From an uncultured Lachnospiraceae bacterium (lineage in GTDB: Bacteria > Bacillota > Clostridia > Lachnospirales > Lachnospiraceae), in assembly GCA_910579325.1 (NCBI GenBank), contig CAJTTU010000003.1, positions 34,723 to 91,828 on the forward strand: a stretch of DNA of 57,106 bases, read 5' to 3'. The notes beneath the pieces are model-generated. The model made no database searches, was not told the DNA's origin, and saw only the letters and a list, made by a program, of their open reading frames with translations. The number at the start of each line of letters is the position of its first letter. Position 1 is the first letter of the stretch. The position numbers and the translations under genes were made by a program. Below, piece by piece: positions 49,541 through 57,106 of the stretch.

Positions 49541-51466
49541 ATGAAATTCGAATCCATGTTTCAGCCGATCCAGATCGGCCCGATGACAGTGAAAAACCGT
49601 TTTGTAGTTCCTCCCATGGGTAATAATTTTGCCAATACGAACGGAACCATGAGCGACCAGTCGGTGGCTTACTATGAGGCCCGGGCCAAGGGCGGCTTCG
49701 GCTTAATCGTCTGCGAGTCCACCGTCGTACATAAAGGGGCGAAAGGCGGCCCCAGAAAACCCTGTCTCTATGATGATTCCACCATCGAAAGCTTCCGCCG
49801 GGTAGCGGACGCCTGCCATGCGGCCGGGGCGAAAATCTCCATGCAGCTGCAGAACGCCGGCCCTGACGGCAATGCGAAAAACGCCGGAGCGCCGATTAAG
49901 GCAGCCTCTGCCATTACCTCCAAATGCGGCTCGGATATCCCGGAGCCTGTCTCCACCGAGCAGGTATATGAGCTGGTAAAGGGCTACGGCGCGGCCGCAA
50001 AGCGGGCGATGAAAGCCGGCTTTGACGCGGTGGAAATCCATATGGCCCACGGATATCTGGTAAGCTCCTTTATCTCCCCCCGAACCAATAAGCGTGTGGA
50101 TGAATTCGGCGGCTGTTTTGAAAACCGGATGCGCTTCCCCCGCCTGATCGTGGAGGAAGTGAAGAAAGCCACTGAAGGAAAGCTGGCCGTACTGGCCAGA
50201 ATCAACAGCTCCGATGAAATGCCCGGCGGTTTAGACGTCCATGACAGCGCCGTTGTAGCGGCCTATCTGGAACAGTGCGGCATAGACGGCCTGCACGTAT
50301 CCCGTGCCGTACATTTAAGAGATGAATTTATGTGGGCGCCCACCGTCACCCATGCCGGATTTTCCGCGGAACAGGTGGAGCAGATCAAGAGGGCGGTAAG
50401 CATTCCGGTCATTACCGTGGGACGTTATACGGAGCCTCAGTTCGCCGACCTGATGGTAAAGGAAGGCAAGGCCGACCTGGTAGCCTTCGGCCGTCAGTCC
50501 CTGGCCGATCCGGAGATGCCGAACAAGGCGGCGAAAGGCGATATGGAAGCATTAAACCCCTGTATCGCCTGTCTCCAGGGCTGTGTGCCCAACATGTATA
50601 AGGGCGAACCCTTATGCTGCCTGACCAACCCCTTCCTGGGCCATGAGTCCCAGCCGTTAAAGAAGGCCGAGACGCCGAAAAAGGTACTGGTAGCCGGCGG
50701 CGGCGTGGGCGGCATGTGCGCAGCCTTCGTCTGTGCCGAGAGAGGGCATCAGGTCAGCCTTTACGAGCAGAGCGATGTGCTGGGCGGCAATATGCGGCTG
50801 GCAGCCTATCCGCCGGGAAAAGGCGACATCACCAACATGGTGCGCTCCTATATCGCCCGGTGTGAGAGAGACGGCGTGAATATCCATTTAAATACGGAAG
50901 TTACCACAGATCTGATCAAGGCCGAAAAACCGGATGCGGTCATCATTGCCAGCGGCTCCAGGACCCTGATTCTGCCCATCGAGGGCATCAATGACCCGGC
51001 CATTGTCCACGGCTCCGACTGCCTGGACGGCAAACGCCCTATCGGACGGAAGGTACTGGTAGTGGGCGGCGGCATGGTAGGCTGCGAGACTGCTGAATTC
51101 CTGGCGGAGAAGCTCCATGACGTGACCGTTATCGAGTTCCGGGATACCGTGGGCGCGGATATCATCCACGAGCACCGGGTTTACTTGATGGAAAGCTTTG
51201 AGAAATACGGCGTGAAAGAGATCACCGGGGCGAAGGTATGCCAGTTCTATCCCGACGGCGTGGCCTACGAGACGGCGGACGGCGAGCGCCATGAGACAAG
51301 AGGCTACGACACCGTGGTGCTCTCCATGGGCTACCGCAGCCATGACACCTTAAGCGAAGCGGTCAAAGAGATTATTCCCGAAACCTACGTATGCGGTGAT
51401 GCCATCCGGGCAAGAAGGGCGCTGGATGCAACGAAGGAAGCTTATGAGGTGGCCATTCAAATTTAA
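49541..51466 (+). CDS. Old-yellow-enzyme/2,4-dienoyl-CoA reductase-like Fe-S flavoenzyme 2
   Basis: 641 residues with the same layout as the enzyme at 45066: an FMN barrel with VVPPMGNNFANTNGT, HMAHGYLVSSFISPRTNKRV and FGRQSLADPEMPNK, a 4Fe-4S motif C-x2-C-x3-C-x11-C (CIACLQGC...), an FAD domain (VLVAGGGVGGMCAAFVCA) and an NAD(P) domain (VLVVGGGMVGCETAEFLA). An AGGAGG site precedes the ATG by 9 bases, and the gene begins 30 bases after the isomerase gene. The two enzymes differ clearly in the substrate-side loops, so successive or alternative C=C reductions are plausible. Confidence 0.9.
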   Translation: MKFESMFQPIQIGPMTVKNRFVVPPMGNNFANTNGTMSDQSVAYYEARAKGGFGLIVCESTVVHKGAKGGPRKPCLYDDSTIESFRRVADACHAAGAKISMQLQNAGPDGNAKNAGAPIKAASAITSKCGSDIPEPVSTEQVYELVKGYGAAAKRAMKAGFDAVEIHMAHGYLVSSFISPRTNKRVDEFGGCFENRMRFPRLIVEEVKKATEGKLAVLARINSSDEMPGGLDVHDSAVVAAYLEQCGIDGLHVSRAVHLRDEFMWAPTVTHAGFSAEQVEQIKRAVSIPVITVGRYTEPQFADLMVKEGKADLVAFGRQSLADPEMPNKAAKGDMEALNPCIACLQGCVPNMYKGEPLCCLTNPFLGHESQPLKKAETPKKVLVAGGGVGGMCAAFVCAERGHQVSLYEQSDVLGGNMRLAAYPPGKGDITNMVRSYIARCERDGVNIHLNTEVTTDLIKAEKPDAVIIASGSRTLILPIEGINDPAIVHGSDCLDGKRPIGRKVLVVGGGMVGCETAEFLAEKLHDVTVIEFRDTVGADIIHEHRVYLMESFEKYGVKEITGAKVCQFYPDGVAYETADGERHETRGYDTVVLSMGYRSHDTLSEAVKEIIPETYVCGDAIRARRALDATKEAYEVAIQI

Positions 51467-51772
51467 AATATGAAAGAGAAACCCAAAGCTCACAGGTACT
51501 TCTGATACATAATAAAATCAGAAAACACAGACCCATACCACATATATAAACAGCACGATCGCAAAATAAACGCAACATATAAAAGGCAGCATTGCCGGAC
51601 ATACATAAAAATATAAAAGAATCAATACGTTTGCGGCAGCCGTCAGATATCTGTTTCAAGTTCATCCGCCTGACCTGACGCACGTAAAAACAAATCCGAA
51701 ACCAGAAAACTACCCAAATAGCGCAGGCAGTCCCCTTTCATGGGCGGCTCCTGCGCCGGAAAAGAGGATATC
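51467..51772 (+). other. AT-rich intergenic region
   Basis: About 300 bases, A-rich on the plus strand. I see no strong hairpin, promoter or coding frame. The AGAGGA ribosome binding site of the next gene lies at its end. Confidence 0.4.
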
Positions 51773-52654
51773 ATGGAAAAAAGAATTGACGGCAGAACAG
51801 CCCTTTACGCATTATTCGGAACCCCGGTGGGACATTCCGGCTCCCCCGCCATGTATAATTTCTGCTTCCAGCACGACGGCATCAACGCCGCCTACATGGC
51901 TTTCGATGTCAATGTGGACGACATGGAGCAGGTGATGAAAGCCGTGAAGCTTTTCAACGTCCGGGGCGGCAACTTCACCATGCCGGTGAAAAACATTGCC
52001 TCACAGCTCTGCGATGAGATCACCCCGGCCGCCAGGCTGGTAGGCGCCTGCAACGTATTTGTAAACAAGGACGGCAGGATCTGCGGCGATGTCACCGACG
52101 GCAAAGGCTTTATCAAAAATCTGCAGGTAAACGGCGTGGATGTTAAGGGGAAAAAGCTGGTAGTTTTAGGCTCAGGCGGCGCGGCGACTGCCGTACAGGT
52201 TTCCCTGGCTTTAGAGGGCGTATCCGAGCTTGCTATTTTCTGCAGGAACGACGAATTTTATCCCCGGGCCGAGGGCACGGCGAAAAAGCTGGCAACGGAA
52301 TGCCCGGATGTGAAGGTAAGCGTTACCAGGCTGGACGAGAGCGCAAAACTGAAAGAAGCCGTAGACGGCTGCGACATCCTTGTCAACGCCACATCCGTAG
52401 GCATGAAGCCCATGGATGACATGACTTTAATCGACCCCGCATGGTTAAGAAAAGACCTGATCGTCGCGGATACCGTTTACAATCCGGAAAAAACAAAAAT
52501 GATCCTGGATGCGGAGGCCGCAGGGTGCAAAGCCGCCATCGGCGGCAAGGGCATGCTGTTATGGCAGGGCGCCTTAAATTATGAGTTCTACACCGGCCGC
52601 CCAATGCCCGTAGAAGAATATCAGAAATACCAGGCAGAGCAGGCCGCCAAATAA
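51773..52654 (+). CDS. Shikimate/quinate dehydrogenase-like protein 1 (YdiB/AroE family)
   Basis: 293 residues from ATG 51773 with AGAGGA upstream. The N-terminal substrate domain has FGTPVGHSGSPAMYNF (the two Ser that hold the shikimate carboxylate) and NFTMPVK with the catalytic Lys, then DVTDGKGF in place of NTDGxG. The Rossmann domain has LGSGGAATAVQ and FCRNDEFY, which recalls E. coli YdiB (NRRDEFF) more than NADP-specific AroE. The C-terminus GGKGMLLWQGALNYEFYTG is typical. It would oxidise or reduce shikimate, quinate or a reduced analogue at C3/C5. The neighbouring carriers and second copy argue for catabolism. Confidence 0.85.
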   Translation: MEKRIDGRTALYALFGTPVGHSGSPAMYNFCFQHDGINAAYMAFDVNVDDMEQVMKAVKLFNVRGGNFTMPVKNIASQLCDEITPAARLVGACNVFVNKDGRICGDVTDGKGFIKNLQVNGVDVKGKKLVVLGSGGAATAVQVSLALEGVSELAIFCRNDEFYPRAEGTAKKLATECPDVKVSVTRLDESAKLKEAVDGCDILVNATSVGMKPMDDMTLIDPAWLRKDLIVADTVYNPEKTKMILDAEAAGCKAAIGGKGMLLWQGALNYEFYTGRPMPVEEYQKYQAEQAAK

Positions 52655-52684
52655 GTTAAAACTGAGTATGAGGGAGCTGATAAA

Positions 52685-53977
52685 ATGTATAAAAATATGA
52701 AAAAATACCTTCTCGGTATGATCTGCGTTTATATGTGCTATCTGACCCACGGCATCCAGGCCATTATCTTCACCCAGAACATGGCCCTGTTCGCCGCGAA
52801 ATGGGGTTTTGACATGTCAACCGTAGGCTCCGCCGCCTATACGGCAGGCTCTGCGGCGGTAAGCTCCGCCGTGGCCTGGGTGGGCCTTGGAAAATTTTTA
52901 AGCGTCTGGATCGGCGGAGAAATCTCTGACCGTGTGGGACGTAAAAAACTGATGATCGGCGGCGCCATCCTCTATGTGATCTGCTTTGCCGGCCTGATGA
53001 TGACCACCAGCGGCACCGTGGCAGGCGTGTTAGGGTTCCTGTCCGGCGTGGCCACCTCCGGCTTCTGGGACGGCGCCGGATATCCCGCCGTACAGGAAGC
53101 ATATCCGAAGGCTCCGGGCGCGTCCCTGATCCTGATCAAATGCTTCGTATCCCTGTCCGGCATGGTCTACCCGCTGCTGGTGGTAGCCACCAATAACCTG
53201 ACCGTAAACATTATGATTCCGCTGGTCATGTCAGTGGTCTGCGTGGTTCTGGCCGTGGCTGCGCCTTTTGTCTACGACGACCAGAAAAAAGAAGGTTCCG
53301 GTTCCGGGGACGGCGGCAATGCCGCTGCCGCTGAGATCGCAGCCGCGAAAGCCCGTATGAAACAGCCCTCCTCCATGTTTGTCAAATTCGTGGTTATGTT
53401 CTACGCATTCCTTTGCATGGGCGTTATGTACGGCGCGCAGCAATACATCAAACGGTTCGGCATCACCAACTGCGGCGTCAGCGAGCTGCAGGCCGCCGGC
53501 ATGTCTACCATGTACACCTTAGGCTCCATCGCCGCCGTCCTGTTCTGGGCGGTTATGATGGCAAAGCTGAACTGGAATCCCATAAAGGTTATTCTGGTGG
53601 ATTCCATTCTGACCGTAGTCGCCCTTTTAATGGTGCTGTTCATCCATCAGGTGGCTGTCATCTATATCGCCGTTATCCTCGTAGGCTTCGGCGCGGCAGG
53701 CGGCGCTTTGCAGACCGGCCTTGGCGTGGTACAGCTTTTCAACCCGGGGCCGAAAGGAAGAAACACGGGTATTTACTACACCTTTATGGGCATCGCCTCC
53801 TATCTGATCCCCGTGGTGGCTTCCAGGCTTACCATGGCGTCCGACGAGGCGACGGCCGTTTATACCCTGATGATCCTGATGGTTGTATTTGGCGTACTTG
53901 AGATTTTAAGCGCTTTGTTCCTGGCCGGACAGCATAAAAAGATTTTCGGCACAAACCCATTGGCACAGGAAAAGTAA
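52685..53977 (+). CDS. MFS transporter, possible shikimate/quinate-type uptake
   Basis: 430 residues with about 12 hydrophobic segments. The MFS motif between helices 2 and 3 is GGEISDRVGRKKLMIGG (about residues 77-93), with a central charged loop (DDQKKEGSGSGDGGNAA to KARMKQPSS). The gene begins 31 bases after the dehydrogenase gene with GAGGGAG before the ATG, so the two are co-transcribed. Transport of the dehydrogenase substrate is the likely role. The direction and compound are inference. Confidence 0.82.
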   Translation: MYKNMKKYLLGMICVYMCYLTHGIQAIIFTQNMALFAAKWGFDMSTVGSAAYTAGSAAVSSAVAWVGLGKFLSVWIGGEISDRVGRKKLMIGGAILYVICFAGLMMTTSGTVAGVLGFLSGVATSGFWDGAGYPAVQEAYPKAPGASLILIKCFVSLSGMVYPLLVVATNNLTVNIMIPLVMSVVCVVLAVAAPFVYDDQKKEGSGSGDGGNAAAAEIAAAKARMKQPSSMFVKFVVMFYAFLCMGVMYGAQQYIKRFGITNCGVSELQAAGMSTMYTLGSIAAVLFWAVMMAKLNWNPIKVILVDSILTVVALLMVLFIHQVAVIYIAVILVGFGAAGGALQTGLGVVQLFNPGPKGRNTGIYYTFMGIASYLIPVVASRLTMASDEATAVYTLMILMVVFGVLEILSALFLAGQHKKIFGTNPLAQEK

Positions 53978-54061
53978 ACATTGCCCCGGCATACCGCCTG
54001 ATTGATACCCGGCAAAACGCTCTGCTCGAATATCTGTCAGGCAATATGTCAGTACGATACG

Positions 54062-54098
54062 GCCATACATTCTTAATTAAAATGTATGGCTGTATTTT
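54062..54098 (+). terminator. Terminator or attenuator between the two carrier genes
   Basis: GCCATACATT (54063-54072) pairs with AATGTATGGC (54081-54090) and is followed by TGTATTTTC. It may end or partly reduce transcription before the permease at 54125. Confidence 0.7.
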
Positions 54099-54124
54099 CT
54101 TATGTAAATGAGGAGGTGTAACCA

Positions 54125-55498
54125 ATGAGTAATAAAACAGCAAACGAAGTCCCTTACATACCCTGCGGAATCTTTAAGCTCCGCCTGCCTTTTATCCACT
54201 ACCGAATCGAGACCACGGAATTTATCCAGGGCCTGGTGCTGGGCGTAACCGCCCTGAGCGCGGTTCCCTATCTGGAAAATTATATGGGAATCCCTTATGA
54301 GCTGGCCTGGAGCGTGGTCATCCTGGACTGCCTGCTCTACATGCTCCACGGATTCCTGGGAGACCCGGTGGTACCCGGATGGATCACTCCTACTCTCCCG
54401 CTTACCATCGTTTTCCTGGAGGGCTTTGAAAAAGGGCCGGATCGGATTCAGGCAATGATCGCTCTGCAGATTATGGTGGGCGTCGTATTCATATTTATGG
54501 GCATCACCAGGCTGGCAGAAAAATTCGTTAATGCGGTTCCGCCCTCCATCAAAGGCGGCATTCTGCTGGCTGCGCCGGTAACGGTTATCGCCGGGCAGAT
54601 CGGAGAAGGCGGAAACCTGCGCCTGTACCCTGCCGCTATCGTAGCCGGCGTCGGCCTGCTGCTCTTGATCAGTTTTTCCGATGAATACCAGAAAAGGAGG
54701 GCGAAAAACCGGCTCCTGGACATCGTTGCCAAATACGGAAACCTGTTTCCCTACCTGCTGGCTATGGTGGTAGGTATCCTGTTAGGCGAGCTGGATAAAC
54801 CGGGTCTGGTGCTGGGTACCGTGGTCAAGATTCCCGAAATGGGCGCCATTCTGGACAGCATCAGTATTCTGGGCGTAGGGATTCCTCCCTTCTCCACCTT
54901 TACCCAGGCATTGCCCCTGGCTTTGGTCAGCTATATCATCGCTTTCGGAGATTTCATTACCTCCGAGACCCTTTTGCGGGAAGCCCAGGAATTTCGGAAT
55001 GACGAGTACCTGGATTTCAACTCCAGCCGTTCCAATTTAGTATGCGGATTAAGAAACCTTCTCCTTGGGTTCTTCGCCCCCTTCCCGCCCCTGTGCGGCC
55101 CTTTATGGGTGGGGATGACCGTATCCGTATCCCAGCGGTACAGAGAGGGAAAAGAGGCGATGAAGTCCCTGATCGGCGGCATGGCTTCTTTCAGAATCGC
55201 CACTTTTGCAAGCGTCCTGCTGATTCCGGTGGTGGAATTTTTCCGCCCGATTTTCGGCGTCAGCTCCTCCATCACCCTGCTGTTCCAGGCCTTCGTCTGC
55301 GCCCGGATCGGCATGGCTTACTGCAAAACTGACCGGGATAAAATGATTGCCGGCGTGATGGCGGCCGTCCTGGCCACCCAGGGCACAGCCTGGGCCTCCG
55401 CATGGGCGCTGGGCGTAGGGTTCGCGCTGAACCTGTTTTTATCCAACTGGCATCCGTTCCGAAAAGAAAGCCAGGCAGTGCAGAATGGGCGGGAATAG
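54125..55498 (+). CDS. NCS2/SulP-fold-like membrane permease
   Basis: 457 residues with about 11-13 hydrophobic segments. The segment GDPVVPGWITPTLPLTIV near residue 80 and SYIIAFGDFITSETLL near 280 resemble the half-helix substrate region and conserved acidic position of UraA/SulP-fold carriers. No STAS domain follows. AGGAGG stands 6 bases before the ATG. I cannot assign a substrate. It lies between the MFS gene and the second dehydrogenase gene, which suggests an organic acid or aromatic compound of the same locus. Confidence 0.6.
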   Translation: MSNKTANEVPYIPCGIFKLRLPFIHYRIETTEFIQGLVLGVTALSAVPYLENYMGIPYELAWSVVILDCLLYMLHGFLGDPVVPGWITPTLPLTIVFLEGFEKGPDRIQAMIALQIMVGVVFIFMGITRLAEKFVNAVPPSIKGGILLAAPVTVIAGQIGEGGNLRLYPAAIVAGVGLLLLISFSDEYQKRRAKNRLLDIVAKYGNLFPYLLAMVVGILLGELDKPGLVLGTVVKIPEMGAILDSISILGVGIPPFSTFTQALPLALVSYIIAFGDFITSETLLREAQEFRNDEYLDFNSSRSNLVCGLRNLLLGFFAPFPPLCGPLWVGMTVSVSQRYREGKEAMKSLIGGMASFRIATFASVLLIPVVEFFRPIFGVSSSITLLFQAFVCARIGMAYCKTDRDKMIAGVMAAVLATQGTAWASAWALGVGFALNLFLSNWHPFRKESQAVQNGRE

Positions 55499-55579
55499 AA
55501 AGAAGGCCAAATCCGAAGGTCTGATATGGAAAACCAGTACCGGAAAAAACAGGTAAAGAATCAGTGCTGATATTATCCG

Positions 55580-55608
55580 TTGACAGGCTCACATTAAAGT
55601 GGTAAAGT
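55580..55608 (+). promoter_or_regulatory. Putative sigma-A promoter of the second dehydrogenase gene
   Basis: TTGACA (55580-55585), a 17-base spacer and TAAAGT (55603-55608), about 75 bases before the TTG start at 55683. Confidence 0.6.
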
Positions 55609-55682
55609 ATCAGGGACATATAGGCAATTTGCGCCAGGCATTATCAAACATACACTTATTTTAAGAAGCGGAGGACATTAAT

Positions 55683-56621
55683 TTGGACACAAGAATTTCC
55701 GGAAAGACAAGGCTTTTGGGGGTATTCGGAACGCCGATCAAGCACTCCGGCTCCCCCATTATGTATAATTTCTGTTTCAATTATTACGGCATCGACTGCG
55801 CCTATCTGGCCTTCGACTGCGACGAATCCCAGGTAAAGGATTCCCTGGCCGCCATGCGGCGGCTGAATATGCGGGGCGCCAATGTAACCATGCCCTGCAA
55901 GCAGGAGGTGGCCCGCAACATGGACAGGCTGTCCCCGGCGGCAAAATTCATCGGCGCGGTAAACACCATTGTCAATGACGGCGGCATACTCACAGGCCAT
56001 ATCACCGACGGCATGGGCGTGGTGCTGGATTTACAGGATCATGGCAAGTCGATTGTGGACAAAGACATCGTTTTGCTTGGCGCAGGCGGCGCAGCCACGG
56101 CCATTATGGTACAGTGCGCCCTGGACGGGGCAAAATCCGTGACTGTGTTCAACCGAAGCCGGGAAGGACTGGACAATGCCCAGGCCATCGGCGAAAATAT
56201 GATGGCCGACGGCGTGAAATGCCAAATGGCCTATCATCCGCTGTCAGAGACAGAACGGATGCACAACTGCATCCGCGAAGCCGACGTGCTGATCAACGGC
56301 ACCTCCGTGGGCATGCGCCCGATGCACGAGGGAAAATCGCTGGTAACAGACATGACCGCCTTCCATGAGGATCTGGTGGTTTATGACGTGATTTATAACC
56401 CCCTGGTTACAAAACTGATGAGCGACGCCCTGGCAAACGGCTGTAAAGAGGAAAACGTCATCGGCGGCAAAGGCATGCTGCTCTGGCAGGGAGCGGGGGC
56501 TTTCAAGCTGTATACCGGCCTGGATATGCCGGCGCAGGAGTTAAAGGCGTTTTTGGCGAAACGGGAGGAAGAAGGGGTAGAGCCGCTTGAGGATGTGGCG
56601 GAGAATATTGGGGAAAAATAG
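55683..56621 (+). CDS. Shikimate/quinate dehydrogenase-like protein 2 (YdiB/AroE family)
   Basis: 312 residues from a TTG start, supported by GCGGAGG 8 bases upstream; no ATG lies nearby. FGTPIKHSGSPIMYNF, NVTMPCK (catalytic Lys) and HITDGMGV parallel the gene at 51773, and the cofactor loop LGAGGAATAIM is followed by FNRSRE, closer to NADP-type AroE. The end GGKGMLLWQGAGAFKLYTG is the family C-terminus, plus about 30 acidic extra residues. Two paralogues of clearly different cofactor loops within 4 kb suggest distinct steps rather than redundancy. It could also be the housekeeping AroE. Confidence 0.85.
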   Translation: MDTRISGKTRLLGVFGTPIKHSGSPIMYNFCFNYYGIDCAYLAFDCDESQVKDSLAAMRRLNMRGANVTMPCKQEVARNMDRLSPAAKFIGAVNTIVNDGGILTGHITDGMGVVLDLQDHGKSIVDKDIVLLGAGGAATAIMVQCALDGAKSVTVFNRSREGLDNAQAIGENMMADGVKCQMAYHPLSETERMHNCIREADVLINGTSVGMRPMHEGKSLVTDMTAFHEDLVVYDVIYNPLVTKLMSDALANGCKEENVIGGKGMLLWQGAGAFKLYTGLDMPAQELKAFLAKREEEGVEPLEDVAENIGEK

Positions 56622-56678
56622 TAAGCTTGATTTATATGACCACAAACCTCAAAAATCATTGTGGGGCACTTCATTAAA

Positions 56679-56716
56679 TCAGGACCACCCGTCAAACGGG
56701 TGGTCCTGATTTTGGC
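56679..56716 (+). terminator. Intrinsic terminator after the second dehydrogenase gene
   Basis: TCAGGACCACCCGT and ACGGGTGGTCCTGA form a perfect stem around a CAA loop, followed by TTTTGG. It is the strongest hairpin at this end of the window and may work on both strands. Confidence 0.88.
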
Positions 56717-56971
56717 AATCCGGTAATTTCCCACATGAAATAACAGATGTGCCGCCATAATCGAAATTCTCTTATGCAGGTCTGACGGAATATACCATCC
56801 TTTCCCCACCCCTTCAAGCCAAATTTAAAAGGCCCTGAGCGTTCATAACACTCAAGGCCATCCCAAATCTGCAAACCTTCCGCACTCTCAGCATATCTGC
56901 TTTGCCCGACGTCTGCCGGATATATTATAGTGGAATCCCATATAAACGCAGGGCAGCATCGACCCGCCATC
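56717..56971. other. Non-coding end region
   Basis: About 255 bases with no convincing gene. The open frame on the minus strand here has a poor, Trp/Cys/Gly-rich composition and no start signal. Confidence 0.4.
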
Positions 56972-57106
56972 TCACTTCCTGCCGGTAATATCCCTCCACT
57001 TTCCGTCTCTCCTGGCCTTTTTCCCCCAGGGAAGCAGTCCGCGGCGAAGCAGGACGAAAAAGATTCCGCCGGCCGCCCCTGCGGTCACGGCTATCACAGT
57101 CAGAAC
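56972..57106 (-). CDS. C-terminal end of a membrane protein (partial)
   Basis: The last 44 codons of a minus-strand gene that continues beyond the right edge. The visible part is a hydrophobic helix (VIAVTAGAAGGIFFVLL) followed by a basic cytoplasmic tail (RRGLLPWGKKARRDGKWRD) and a TGA at 56972. Too little remains to name a family. Confidence 0.5.
   Translation of the reverse strand, partial: VLTVIAVTAGAAGGIFFVLLRRGLLPWGKKARRDGKWRDITGRK

Noticed and set aside
56692..56970. A 92-codon minus-strand frame at the right end
   Set aside because: No ribosome binding site, Trp/Cys/Gly-rich composition, and it runs into the terminator stem of the neighbouring gene.
1..57106. CRISPR arrays, tRNA or rRNA genes, prophage or classical insertion sequences
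   Set aside because: No regularly spaced repeats, no tRNA-like T-loop/acceptor pattern, no rRNA stretch, and no integrase or DDE transposase frame was found by eye; the Rpn-type gene is a nuclease rather than a transposase with ends.

Overview
The window looks like a chromosome segment of an anaerobic, spore-forming Firmicute, most likely a gut-type Lachnospiraceae (Clostridium cluster XIVa) or close relative. The reasons are the oxygen-independent (cbi) cobalamin route, spoIID and spoIIQ, a T-box leader on ileS, strong GGAGG ribosome binding sites, corrinoid/UroD methyltransferases of the acetogen type and 2,4-dienoyl-CoA reductase-like flavoenzymes. The genus cannot be fixed from the sequence. 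GC looks close to or above half by eye, with AT-richer islands around 6.6-7.8 kb, 20.5-21.4 kb and 47.2-48.6 kb.

Layout. (1) 0-4.5 kb, plus strand: a corrinoid methyl-transfer operon (pterin methyltransferase, corrinoid protein, SLC13-type carrier, UroD-fold methyltransferase, a 49-residue protein). (2) 4.7-6.6 kb, minus: ECF sigma factor and its DUF4179-type anti-sigma partner. (3) 6.7-7.8 kb: AT-rich island with a RelB/YafQ toxin-antitoxin pair whose toxin start is interrupted by a stop codon. (4) 7.9-15.1 kb, minus: late cobalamin operon cobU-cobS-cobU-like-cobC-cbiB-cobD-cbiP-cbiC behind a B12 riboswitch. (5) 15.2-21.5 kb: inserted genes (unknown protein, DHH phosphoesterase, NTF2-like protein, a frameshifted PucR-type regulator, a second UroD-like protein, an Rpn-type nuclease). 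The last 4.1 kb is bounded by direct repeats of the cobT 3' end. (6) 21.5-31.3 kb, minus: early/middle cobalamin operon cbiD-cbiL-cbiF-cbiG-cbiH-cbiJET-cbiA-cobT behind a second B12 riboswitch. (7) 31.6-41.4 kb: housekeeping and sporulation genes (tsaC, spoIIQ, spoIID, glgP, ileS with T-box). (8) 41.4-44.0 kb: MBL hydrolase, PEBP protein and XRE-cupin regulator between decayed PIN-toxin and ABC-2 permease remnants. (9) 44-56.6 kb: chorismate mutase-shikimate kinase fusion, two OYE-type Fe-S flavoenzymes, a LysR regulator, a TIM-barrel isomerase/dehydratase, two YdiB/AroE-like dehydrogenases and two carriers. I read region 9 as a shikimate/quinate-related, possibly reductive, catabolic locus.

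Together, regions 4 and 6 encode nearly the whole anaerobic pathway from cobalt-precorrin-2 to cobalamin. I do not see a cobaltochelatase, cobalt transporter or ATP:corrinoid adenosyltransferase. The cofactor would feed the methyl-transfer system at the left end and perhaps the second UroD-like protein. The two B12 operons use near-copies of one promoter-riboswitch-terminator module.

The least expected signals are: a dispersed, hairpin-rich, ~200-bp repeat family placed each time just upstream of a minus-strand start codon; the cobT 3'-end duplication next to an Rpn nuclease; a perfect inverted repeat covering the spoIID ribosome binding site; and the putative shikimate/quinate locus.
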